NCBI GenBank assembly: GCA_031257695.1
Contig: JAIROB010000032.1
Span: forward strand, 1-8,423
Source of the DNA: Treponema sp.
Lineage (GTDB): Bacteria; Spirochaetota; Spirochaetia; Treponematales; Breznakiellaceae
Direction of reading: 5' to 3'
Length of the DNA: 8,423 bases
Shown one piece after another: positions 1 through 6,635 of this stretch (position 1 is its first letter; each line of letters opens with the position of its first letter). Under the pieces are notes generated by a model that saw nothing but the letters and a program-made list of their open reading frames with translations, searched no databases and had not been told where the DNA came from. Position numbers and translations under genes: made by a program.

Positions 1-695
1 ATGCGCCCTTCCGAAAAGGAAGCCACCTGGTCAAACAGGGTATACGCGTCCCGGAGGCTCCCGGTGGATTCCTTGGCAATCCAGAACAGGGCCTCGTCCT
101 CCGCCTCAATCCCCATCTCAGCGCAGGTCTCTTGCAGGATCCTCTGTATTGTTTCCAGGGGAATGAGCCTGAAATTGAACTGCTGGCAGCGGCTTCTGAT
201 GGTGGCCGGCACCTTATGCACTTCGGTGGTGGCAAAAATAAAGACGATATACCCGGGCGGCTCCTCGATGGTTTTGAGGAGCGCGTTGAAGGCGCTTGCG
301 GAGAGCATATGGACTTCGTCAATGATGTAGATCTTTTTCTTTCCCCCATGGGGCGGGAAGATCACCTCATCCCGGATTTGCCGAACATTGTCCACCGAAT
401 TATTGGAAGCCCCGTCAATCTCGATAATATCCAGGTTTGAGCCCCTGGCAATTTCCCGGCAGCTTGAACATTCCCCGCAGGGCGTTACCGTGGGCCCCTT
501 TTCGCAGTTGAGGGACCGGGCGAGTATTCGGGCGGCGCTGGTCTTGCCGCAGCCCCTGGGCCCGGAAAACAGGTAGGCCGGGGCAATATGCCCCGTTTCC
601 ACGGAACTTTTCAGGGTGGCGGCCACAAACTCCTGGCCTGCCAGCTCGTCGAACGTTTTCGGGCGGCGTCTGGTGGCGGTTACTTCATAGGACAT
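1..695 (-). CDS. dnaX: DNA polymerase III subunit gamma/tau, N-terminal part (runs off left edge)
   Basis: This is the clamp-loader ATPase that loads the beta clamp at the replication fork. Reading leftward from ATG at 695-693 gives 231 complete codons with no stop; the C-terminal domains lie outside the window. Visible in order: the DnaX N-terminal signature MSYEVTATRRRP; Walker A GPRGCGKTS at residues 45-53; zinc-binding cysteines C64, C73, C76 and C79; Walker B IYIIDEVHM with D126/E127; the FNALLKTIEEPP helix; and the SRC arginine-finger motif around R169. An in-frame stop at 725-723 lies just upstream and no other ATG, GTG or TTG falls between, so the start is well fixed. No Shine-Dalgarno sequence precedes it. 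The gene is divergent from the purine operon. The ATPase-domain identification is essentially certain; whether both tau and gamma forms are made cannot be judged from this fragment. Confidence 0.97.
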   Translation of the reverse strand, partial: MSYEVTATRRRPKTFDELAGQEFVAATLKSSVETGHIAPAYLFSGPRGCGKTSAARILARSLNCEKGPTVTPCGECSSCREIARGSNLDIIEIDGASNNSVDNVRQIRDEVIFPPHGGKKKIYIIDEVHMLSASAFNALLKTIEEPPGYIVFIFATTEVHKVPATIRSRCQQFNFRLIPLETIQRILQETCAEMGIEAEDEALFWIAKESTGSLRDAYTLFDQVASFSEGR

Positions 696-702
696 ATACG
701 CC

Positions 703-731
703 AGTATAGCCGAAACAGCCGATTAAAAAAA
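703..731 (-). promoter_or_regulatory. Possible dnaX core promoter, leaderless arrangement
   Basis: Read on the minus strand, TATACT (708-703) matches the -10 consensus at 5 of 6 positions and ends 7 nt before the dnaX ATG. The -35 position at 17-bp spacing (731-726) is only a T-run, a poor match. Transcription would start at or next to the A of ATG, which fits the lack of a ribosome-binding site. This is a consensus match only. Confidence 0.35.
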
Positions 732-735
732 GCCC

Positions 736-767
736 GCGCGTTGCCTCACGAAAAATGTTACCGAAAA
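736..767 (+). repeat. Left terminal inverted repeat of the 736-973 element
   Basis: This 32-bp arm begins GCGCGTTGCCTCA, has two mismatched bases (CG at 749-750) and ends AAAAATGTTACCGAAAA. Its reverse complement is found at 942-973. Identity stops abruptly outside both arms, which defines the element boundary. Confidence 0.85.
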
Positions 768-797
768 GAGTCCATGCCTCATATTGAAAATGTTACC
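752..797 (+). repeat. Direct repeat of AAAATGTTACC inside the element
   Basis: AAAATGTTACC occurs at 752-762 (inside the left terminal repeat) and again at 787-797, 35 bp further in. A third copy lies inverted at 947-957 in the right terminal repeat. Repeated motifs near an end are typical transposase-binding sites in some IS families, which is an inference here. Confidence 0.6.
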
Positions 798-824
798 CAA
801 ATGATATAAGTCGTTGTATTACAA

Positions 825-848
825 GGAATTAGGTAAAGACCTAATTCC
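825..848. repeat. Perfect 10-bp hairpin inside the element
   Basis: GGAATTAGGT (825-834), loop AAAG, then ACCTAATTCC (839-848) form a perfect stem. A short palindrome, TTGTA-T-TACAA (814-824), directly precedes it. No T-run follows on either strand, so it does not look like an intrinsic terminator. It could be a folding RNA feature, a protein-binding palindrome, or a scar of internal deletion of a larger element. Confidence 0.75.
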
Positions 849-941
849 ATATAGGATAAAGAGTTACAAAGAGGCTAAAAATCTGCCAGAAACCCTAAAT
901 GGGCATAGTTTAACTCTAAATCTATACAGGAAGTAGAGTTA

Positions 942-973
942 TTTTCGGTAACATTTTTGATGAGGCAACGCGC
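942..973 (-). repeat. Right terminal inverted repeat of the 736-973 element
   Basis: This is the reverse complement of 736-767 with mismatches only at 959-960. It ends 4 bp before the putative purE -35 hexamer. It places an in-frame TTG/ATG (957-962) upstream of purE, which I do not take as the purE start. Confidence 0.85.
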
Positions 974-977
974 CCCC

Positions 978-1006
978 TTGCCTAGCTTCCCCGGACATGG
1001 TAAATT
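978..1006 (+). promoter_or_regulatory. Likely purE operon promoter (extended -10), leaderless arrangement
   Basis: TTGCCT (978-983, 4 of 6 to consensus) is followed after exactly 17 bp by TAAATT (1001-1006, 4 of 6), with TG at 998-999 making an extended -10. The -10 ends 7 nt before the purE ATG, so the transcript would begin at or beside the start codon. No Shine-Dalgarno sequence is present, in contrast to most downstream genes. No purine repressor operator or riboswitch was recognised between here and the mobile element. This is a consensus match only. Confidence 0.45.
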
Positions 1007-1013
1007 TTCCCCT

Positions 1014-1501
1014 ATGAAAGCCGCCATAATTTTTGGTTCCCAGTCGGATAAGCCGGTGATGCAAAAAGCCGGTGAGGTGCTGCGGGAAGTTGGGGTGGAG
1101 TTTTCTGTCCATGTGCTGTCGGCTCACCGGGCGCCGGAGCTCCTGACCGATACCCTCCGTAAGCTGGAGGACGGCGGTGTCGAGGTTATCATCGCCGGGG
1201 CGGGGCTGGCGGCGCATCTCCCCGGGATTATCGCCAGCCGGACCCTGGTCCCGGTTATCGGGGTGCCCATTGTCTCCGGCTCCCTGGGGGGGCTGGACGC
1301 GCTGTACTCCATCGTTCAGATGCCCAGGCCCATACCGGTGGCCGCGGTGGGGCTGGACAACGCCGCCAACGCCGCCTACCTTGCCTGTGAAATTCTTGCG
1401 GTTAAATATCCGGAAATGAGGGAAAAACTGGCCGACTTCAGGGCGCGCATGAAGGCGGATTTTGAGCGGGATCATGTTCAGGACAGGGGAGGAGAGGAGT
1501 A

Positions 1502-1502
<1 letters not shown>
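1014..1502 (+). CDS. purE: N5-carboxyaminoimidazole ribonucleotide mutase, class I PurE
   Basis: PurE makes CAIR, the carboxylated AIR intermediate of purine synthesis. The 162-residue product is the usual length for single-domain PurE. Visible are the phosphate-binding GSQSD (8-12), SAHR (36-39, with the catalytic His at 38), [11 protein letters not shown] (61-71) and YSIVQMP (98-104). SAHR and AGAG-AAHLPG are class I features; treponemal class II PurE, as I recall it, has SAHK and AGRSN instead. Class I enzymes normally act after PurK, which is not in the window. I choose ATG 1014 because the family starts right before the first beta strand (MKAAIIFGS); the reading frame is open back to 957 but that part lies in the mobile element end. 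The TAA stop overlaps the purC ATG by one base. Confidence 0.96.
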
Positions 1503-2201
<699 letters not shown>

Positions 2202-2227
<26 letters not shown>

Positions 2228-3656
2228 AGGGCCGCACAGGGCCGCGCAGGATCCCGATGATGACGGCCTGCACGAAGAGTGCGGCGTTTTCGGCGTATTT
2301 CTGTCCGACTCTACCCTGGATGCCGCTTCCCTAACCTACTACGGGCTGCTGTCCCTGCAGCACCGGGGGCAGGAAAGCGCCGGCATTGCCGCGGCTGGCG
2401 ATAAGACCATAGAGTGCCGTAAGGGGATGGGCCTGGCCGGGGATGTGTTCAACTCCGATCTTATTTCCCAACTCAAAGGCCCCGCCGCGGTGGGGCATGT
2501 GCGCTACTCCACCGCCGGAAGCTCCAGCATCGAGAACGCCCAGCCCTTTGTAAGCCGCTCCAAGCTGGGCTCCGTCGCGGTGGCCCATAACGGCACCCTC
2601 ACCAATGCCGACGTGGTTCGGGAACTCCTGGAGGACGCGGGCGCCGGTTTTTCGTCATCCAGCGACAGCGAAGTTATCGTCAACCTGATCGTCAAAAATT
2701 ACAGGAAGGGCCTGGAAAAGGCGTTCACCGACACCATCAAATTTATCAAGGGCTCCTATGCCCTGGTGGTTCTTACCGACGACGCGCTGGTGGGCGCCCG
2801 GGACCCCACCGGGATCAGGCCCCTGTGCCTGGGCAGGCTCAAGGTCCGCAACGATGCTGCGGGGTGGATCCTGGCCAGCGAATCCTGCGCCATAGACGCG
2901 GTGGGGGGGGAATTTGTCCGGGACATAGAACCGGGGGAAGTGATCATCATCAGGAATGACGAAACGCTCTCCTTCAGCTTCAGCGAAAAAACCCGGCGGG
3001 CGGTCTGCGCGTTTGAGTACGTCTACTTTGCCCGACCGGACAGTATTATTGACGGGATCGATGTTTACGGATCCCGGGTGCGGGCCGGGGAAATTCTGGG
3101 ACGGGAATCCGCGGTTGTGGCGGACCTGGTTATCGGCGTGCCCGATTCGGGGGTCCCCGCGGCAATCGGCTACGGCAGGGCCACGGGAACGCTCTTCGGT
3201 CTGGGCATCGTAAAGAGCAAGTACGTGGGCCGCACCTTTATTGCGCCGGATCAGGCGGCCCGGGAAAAGGCCGTTTCGGTGAAGCACAACGCGATAGACC
3301 GGGAAGTCCGGGGAAAGCGGGTGGTGATCATCGATGACTCCATAGTGCGGGGCACCACCAGCAGGCGGCTGGTTGCAATTTTGCGGAAAGCCGGCGCCAG
3401 GGAGGTCCACATCCGGATCTGTTCGCCCCCGGTGCGCTTCCCCTGCTACTTCGGCATCGACACCCCCCACCGGAAGGACCTGATCAGCAACGGTTCCAGC
3501 GTTGTAGAGCTCTGCAAATCCCTGGGAGCGGACAGCCTGGCCTTTATCTCCGTGGACGGGCTTCTGGAATCCCTGGAGGCCACCGCGGAACGGTCCTACT
3601 GTTTGGGCTGCTTTACCGGGGAATACCCCATCCCGGTTTCAGGAGAAGCGCCATGA
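2202..3656 (+). CDS. purF: Amidophosphoribosyltransferase (glutamine PRPP amidotransferase), Fe-S type
   Basis: PurF catalyses the committed step, PRPP plus glutamine to phosphoribosylamine. The 484-residue product has an N-terminal Ntn glutaminase domain and a C-terminal phosphoribosyltransferase domain. The nucleophile is expected to be Cys27 in EECGVFGV after removal of a 26-residue propeptide. [11 protein letters not shown] (52-62) and HNGTLTN (129-135) are glutaminase blocks; [16 protein letters not shown] (374-389) is the PRPP-binding loop. Cysteines 269, 415, 467 and 470 correspond to the four Fe-S ligands of the Bacillus subtilis enzyme, including C-L-G-C near the C-terminus, so an oxygen-sensitive 4Fe-4S protein is likely. 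The start is a TTG with a good ribosome-binding site. The acidic propeptide is longer than the 11 residues known from B. subtilis. The TGA stop overlaps the purM ATG (ATGA). Confidence 0.97.
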
Positions 3657-4738
3657 CGGACTACAAACAGGCGGGGGTAGACATAGGCGAGGGCAGCCGG
3701 GCGGTGGACAAATACCGGGACCTGGCGGCCTCCACGGCTACTTCGGCGGCGCTCAACGGCCTGGGCAGCTTTGCGGGGATGTTTTCCCTGGGCGATCTCC
3801 TCCATGCCGGCGAGGGCATGGAGGAACCGGTGCTGGTTTCAGGAACCGACGGGGTGGGAACCAAGCTGGAAATCGCCTTCAGGCTGAAAAAATACGATAC
3901 CGTGGGCATCGACTGTGTGGCCATGTGCGTGAACGACGTGATCTGCCACGGGGCGCGGCCCCTTTTCTTTCTGGACTACCTGGCCTGCGGCAAACTGGAC
4001 GCGGATGTGGCCGCGGAGCTGGTCAAGGGTGTCGCCGTTGGCTGCCGGGAAACCGGGAGCGTCCTCCTGGGGGGGGAAACCGCGGAAATGCCCGGGTTCT
4101 ACGACGAGGGAAAGTACGACATGGCGGGATTTTCCGTGGGGATCGTTGACAAAAAGCGGATCGTCGACGGCGGGAAGATACGGGCCGGGGATGTCCTGGT
4201 GGGGATCGCCTCCTCGGGGCCCCACTCCAACGGGTTCAGCCTGATCCGCAGGGTTTTACCGGACCTGGACGAGGACTTCGGGGGTATGCCCCTGGGCTAC
4301 GCCCTCCTTGAGCCGACCCGGCTGTACGCAAAACCCGTGCTCCGCCTGCTGGAGCGGATCGAGGTGCGGGGCATGGCCCATATCACCGGCGGGGGCTTTT
4401 ACGAAAACATACCCCGGATGTTTGCCGCGCCGGTCTTTGACGCGGTGATACGCGGCGGAGCCTGGACCATTCCCCCCATTTTTGCCCGGATTGCAGCTGG
4501 CGTGGCGGGGCTTCGGGAAAGGGGCGCGGCGGCCCAGGCCGGGGGTACAAAACTGCTGGAGGCCGACGCCCTCTTGCGGAAACAGTTATTTAGCGCCTAT
4601 AATATGGGGATTGGATTTGTTTTGGCTGTGGCGGCCGCGGACAGCAAAGGGGCGATAGCGCTTTTGGAAGATCTGGGCTTCCCCGCCTGGGTGATCGGCC
4701 GGGTGGCGCCGGGAAATGGGGCGACGCGTTTTGAATAG
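3653..4738 (+). CDS. purM: Phosphoribosylformylglycinamidine cyclo-ligase (AIR synthetase)
   Basis: PurM closes the imidazole ring, converting FGAM to AIR with ATP. The 361-residue protein begins with the expected YKQAGVDI and shows SGTDGVGTKL (63-72), NDVICHGARPLFFLDY (94-109), GGETAEMPGFY (140-150), SSGPHSNGFSL (187-197), HITGGGFYENIPR (243-255) and NMGIGF (317-322). It is slightly long. The excess is a segment of about 20 residues, rich in Ala/Gly and charged residues, around 281-310, between PPIFARI and NMGIGF, where other PurM proteins have a short linker. AGGAG at 3641-3645 gives a good ribosome-binding site, and ATGA overlap couples it to purF. The last 23 nt overlap the small membrane ORF that follows. 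Confidence 0.97.
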   Translation: MTDYKQAGVDIGEGSRAVDKYRDLAASTATSAALNGLGSFAGMFSLGDLLHAGEGMEEPVLVSGTDGVGTKLEIAFRLKKYDTVGIDCVAMCVNDVICHGARPLFFLDYLACGKLDADVAAELVKGVAVGCRETGSVLLGGETAEMPGFYDEGKYDMAGFSVGIVDKKRIVDGGKIRAGDVLVGIASSGPHSNGFSLIRRVLPDLDEDFGGMPLGYALLEPTRLYAKPVLRLLERIEVRGMAHITGGGFYENIPRMFAAPVFDAVIRGGAWTIPPIFARIAAGVAGLRERGAAAQAGGTKLLEADALLRKQLFSAYNMGIGFVLAVAAADSKGAIALLEDLGFPAWVIGRVAPGNGATRFE

Positions 4739-4856
4739 AAACGAAAAACAATACTCCCCCCTAGTCCGCGGCCTGGTTCGGCTGGGGGGTCTGCTTATTT
4801 TCATCTTATGCGCGTTTCTTTTCGGGTACTTAATAGCGACCAGAGGAAACCGGTGA
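4716..4856 (+). CDS. Small single-span membrane protein, 46 aa, unknown function
   Basis: I do not recognise this protein. ATG 4716 opens a 46-codon frame overlapping the end of purM by 23 nt and ending in a TGA that overlaps the purN GTG start (GTGA at 4853-4856). The first third is basic and polar (R3, R4, R8, K11, R18). A hydrophobic span from about L20 to A41 follows (GGLLIFILCAFLFGYLIA is its core), then a short basic tail TRGNR. Such a pattern predicts one transmembrane helix. An in-frame TTG at 4731 would give 41 residues. The ribosome-binding site is weak (GGGTGG about 9 nt upstream of ATG), so coupling to purM translation is likely. The exact tiling between purM and purN and the clean helix argue for a real gene. 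The cysteine at 32 lacks a lipobox. Against it: it is very short, GC-rich, and holds a strong stem-loop that could be the selected feature instead. Confidence 0.6.
   Translation: MGRRVLNRNEKQYSPLVRGLVRLGGLLIFILCAFLFGYLIATRGNR
4756..4789 (+). other. Strong GC stem-loop between purM and purN
   Basis: CCCCCC (4756-4761) pairs with GGGGGG (4784-4789). Inside that, AG-T-CCG (4763-4768) pairs with CGGCT (4779-4783) with two single-base bulges, giving about 11 pairs around a 10-nt loop. U-rich but interrupted sequence follows (CTGCTTATTTTC). It could slow transcription or protect the RNA between purM and purN, or be a by-product of coding in the small ORF. It lacks a clean U-run, so I do not call it a terminator. 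Confidence 0.45.
4843..4855 (+). promoter_or_regulatory. Ribosome-binding site and GTG start of purN
   Basis: GAGGA (4843-4847) lies 5 nt before GTG 4853-4855. This supports GTG 4853 over the upstream in-frame ATG 4808, which would add 15 residues not found in the family and has no comparable site. Confidence 0.75.
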
Positions 4857-5452
4857 ATATCCTTGTGCTGGTCTCCGGGAACGGCGCTAATCTACAGGCT
4901 TTGATTGACGCGGAAAAGGAAGAGCGGCTGGGTCCGGGGCATATCGCCGCGGTCATATCCAACCGGAGCGGAGCCTATGCTCTGGAGCGGGCCAGGGCTG
5001 CGGGGATACCTACTTTCATTGAAACAACCGACAGGGGCCTTCCCGCCGGGGCGCGGCGGCGGGATCTTTCGGACCGGCTCCTGGGCGCTGCCCGGAGGAC
5101 CGGAGCGGGGCTTATTGTTCTTGCGGGCTTTTTAGGTATATTGGAAGGGGAGATCTTAAACGCCTACGAAAACCGGATCATCAACATCCACCCGAGCCTG
5201 CTGCCCAAATACGGCGGCGAGGGGATGTACGGCGATCGGGTCCACCGGGCGGTTCTGGCGGCGGGGGAGCAGGAGTCGGGCTGCACCGTGCACCTGGCGG
5301 ACCCGGGGACGGACACGGGCCCTATCCTGCTGCAGCGGAGGGTTCCGGTCCTGCCGGACGACACGGCGAAGTCCCTGGCGGAACGGATCCATGTTGAGGA
5401 ACATATCGCCATAGTCGAGGCCACGGCCTTGATGGCGAGAAAGTTACAGTAA
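4853..5452 (+). CDS. purN: Phosphoribosylglycinamide formyltransferase (GAR transformylase)
   Basis: PurN transfers the formyl group of 10-formyl-tetrahydrofolate to GAR. From GTG 4853 the product has 199 residues, the normal single-domain size, starting MNILVLVSGNGANLQAL as in the family. The folate/GAR catalytic residues line up with E. coli N106, H108 and D144: N111 and H113 in INIHPSLLPKY (110-120), and D154 in TDTGPILLQ (153-161). GCTVH (143-147) is also conserved. The start overlaps the stop of the small membrane ORF (GTGA) and has a GAGGA ribosome-binding site. It is followed after 13 nt by the aldo/keto reductase gene. No sign of damage. Confidence 0.96.
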   Translation: MNILVLVSGNGANLQALIDAEKEERLGPGHIAAVISNRSGAYALERARAAGIPTFIETTDRGLPAGARRRDLSDRLLGAARRTGAGLIVLAGFLGILEGEILNAYENRIINIHPSLLPKYGGEGMYGDRVHRAVLAAGEQESGCTVHLADPGTDTGPILLQRRVPVLPDDTAKSLAERIHVEEHIAIVEATALMARKLQ

Positions 5453-5465
5453 ATGGAGGTATGGT

Positions 5466-6623
5466 ATGGAAAAGCGACTTATCAAAAAAAGCGGCGAGGA
5501 ACTTTCTCTTTTGGGTTTTGGCCTGATGCGGCTGCCTTTAAAAGCGGGTTCACGGGAAATCGACAAAGCGTTGGCCCTGGAAATGGTGGACTACGCGAAG
5601 AACAAGGGGGTCAATTATTTTGACACCGCCTATATGTATCACGAAGGAAACTCCGAAACCTTTGCCGGGGAAGCTCTTTCGCGGTACGACCGGAATTCGT
5701 ATAAACTGGCCACCAAGATGCCCCTGATGATGCTGCAGAGGGAGGAGATGGTGGAAAATATCTTTGAAGAGCAGTTGAAAAAGTGCAGGGTTGAATATTT
5801 CGATTACTATCTGCTGCACAATGTCACCAGAGGGCAACTGAAAATGGTCGAAGATTTCAAGGTCTATGAGAAGCTCAAGGAAAAGCAGCGGCAGGGCAAA
5901 ATTCGCCACCTGGGGTTTTCCTTCCACGATGCCCCGGAAATTCTGGCAAAGGTGGTGGACAAATACGATTGGGACTTCGCGCAGATACAGCTTAACTATC
6001 TTGATTGGGATCAGCAGGACGCCAAGGGGCAGTACGCCATCCTTGAATCGCACGGAATTCCGGTTAATGTGATGGAGCCCGTTCGCGGCGGGTCCCTGGC
6101 GGATCTGGGCGGCGAAGCGGAGGCGATTTTCAAAGCCGCGGATCCCGGGGCCAGTATTCCCTCCTGGGCGATCCGGTTCGCGGCGTCCCTGCCGGGGGTG
6201 CAGGTTGTGCTCAGCGGTATGTCCGCCATGGAACAGGTTACGGACAATGTCGCGACCATGGAAAACTTCAAGCCCCTGTCGGAGGCGGACCGGGAGGTGA
6301 TTACCAAAGCTGTGCTGGCCTACCGCACCGCCGGAGCCGTTCCCTGTACGGGCTGCCGGTACTGTATGGACTGCCCCCAGGGGGTTGACATTCCCCGGAA
6401 CTTGGCGGCCTACAACGGTTACCTCTATAAAAAAGAGCGGAATGTGCCGGGCTATAATTTCAGCTTTATGATGGAGTACAACGGCATGGGCGAGGAGAAG
6501 CAGGCGCGTAACTGTGTAGGCTGTAAGCAGTGCGAGGAAAAGTGTCCCCAGCACATTGAGATTTCCCTCCAGATGGAGCTTATCCAGAAAGCGGCAACGG
6601 CAGCAATGCCCCCGCGCCCCTAA
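5466..6623 (+). CDS. Aldo/keto reductase with two C-terminal 4Fe-4S motifs
   Basis: This is a predicted oxidoreductase of the aldo/keto reductase family with a ferredoxin-like tail (the COG1453-type architecture). Residues 1-280 form the AKR barrel, with the tetrad visible as D53 and Y58 in FDTAYMYHEG, K84 in ATKMP, and H118 in YLLHNV. The tail carries CTGCRYCMDCP (C294, C297, C300, C303) followed by QGVDIP, and CVGCKQCEEKCP (C350, C353, C356, C360), consistent with two 4Fe-4S clusters. No signal peptide is visible, so it is probably cytoplasmic. GGAGG (5455-5459) sits 6 nt before ATG 5466. It lies between purN and purH with gaps of 13 and 12 nt, clearly within the transcription unit, yet no such enzyme is part of known IMP synthesis. 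My count of 5521-5940 gives about 50% GC, lower than purM and purF. Substrate and electron partner cannot be told from sequence. Confidence 0.9.
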   Translation: MEKRLIKKSGEELSLLGFGLMRLPLKAGSREIDKALALEMVDYAKNKGVNYFDTAYMYHEGNSETFAGEALSRYDRNSYKLATKMPLMMLQREEMVENIFEEQLKKCRVEYFDYYLLHNVTRGQLKMVEDFKVYEKLKEKQRQGKIRHLGFSFHDAPEILAKVVDKYDWDFAQIQLNYLDWDQQDAKGQYAILESHGIPVNVMEPVRGGSLADLGGEAEAIFKAADPGASIPSWAIRFAASLPGVQVVLSGMSAMEQVTDNVATMENFKPLSEADREVITKAVLAYRTAGAVPCTGCRYCMDCPQGVDIPRNLAAYNGYLYKKERNVPGYNFSFMMEYNGMGEEKQARNCVGCKQCEEKCPQHIEISLQMELIQKAATAAMPPRP

Positions 6624-6635
6624 AAAGGGTTTGTT

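Larger units (their letters stand above)
736..973. mobile_element. MITE-like or collapsed IS element with 32-bp terminal inverted repeats
   Basis: A 238-bp segment is bounded by inverted repeats at 736-767 and 942-973 that match at 30 of 32 positions (13 matches, 2 mismatches, 17 matches). My count of 771-940 gives 57 G/C in 170 (about 34%), against roughly 50-68% in sampled gene stretches. It holds no convincing ORF. It contains a perfect 10-bp hairpin and a repeated AAAATGTTACC motif. Flanking duplication is not clear: only CCC (733-735 and 974-976) is shared. The architecture is that of a non-autonomous transposable element mobilised by a transposase elsewhere. The repeated GGTAACATTTT motif near the ends recalls IS21-type termini, but that family link is from memory. 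A chromosomal regulatory palindrome is the alternative, less likely given the sharp composition change. Confidence 0.7.

Noticed and set aside
1..809. Plus-strand open frames across dnaX and into the element
   Set aside because: They are antisense to a well-defined dnaX ATPase domain, and the last one reads through the left inverted repeat without any domain.
733..976. CCC target-site duplication flanking the element
   Set aside because: Three identical C bases in a C-rich context are not significant evidence; the true duplication, if any, is unresolved.
741..983. TTGCCT repeated at 741-746 and 978-983 as an attachment-site pair
   Set aside because: Six bases are too few, and the first copy is part of the terminal repeat while the second fits as a -35 hexamer.
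957..1013. Extended purE start at TTG 957 or ATG 960
   Set aside because: The extra 18-19 residues come from the mobile element end, have no ribosome-binding site and are absent from the PurE family.
2655..3470. 271-codon open frame on the minus strand opposite purF
   Set aside because: Same cause: a high-GC antisense shadow; proline/glycine/histidine-rich translation with no domain.
4756..4800. Intrinsic terminator after purM
   Set aside because: The stem is followed by an interrupted U-rich stretch rather than a U-run, and purN follows directly with translational overlap.
4797..4820. Lipobox in the small membrane ORF
   Set aside because: The residue before the Cys is Leu and the surrounding residues do not fit the lipoprotein signal rule.
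4808..4852. Upstream ATG start for purN
   Set aside because: It would add 15 residues not seen in PurN; GTG 4853 has a proper ribosome-binding site and the canonical N-terminus.
5550..6554. 334-codon open frame on the minus strand opposite the aldo/keto reductase
   Set aside because: Antisense shadow of a gene with clear catalytic and cysteine motifs; no ribosome-binding site or recognisable domain.
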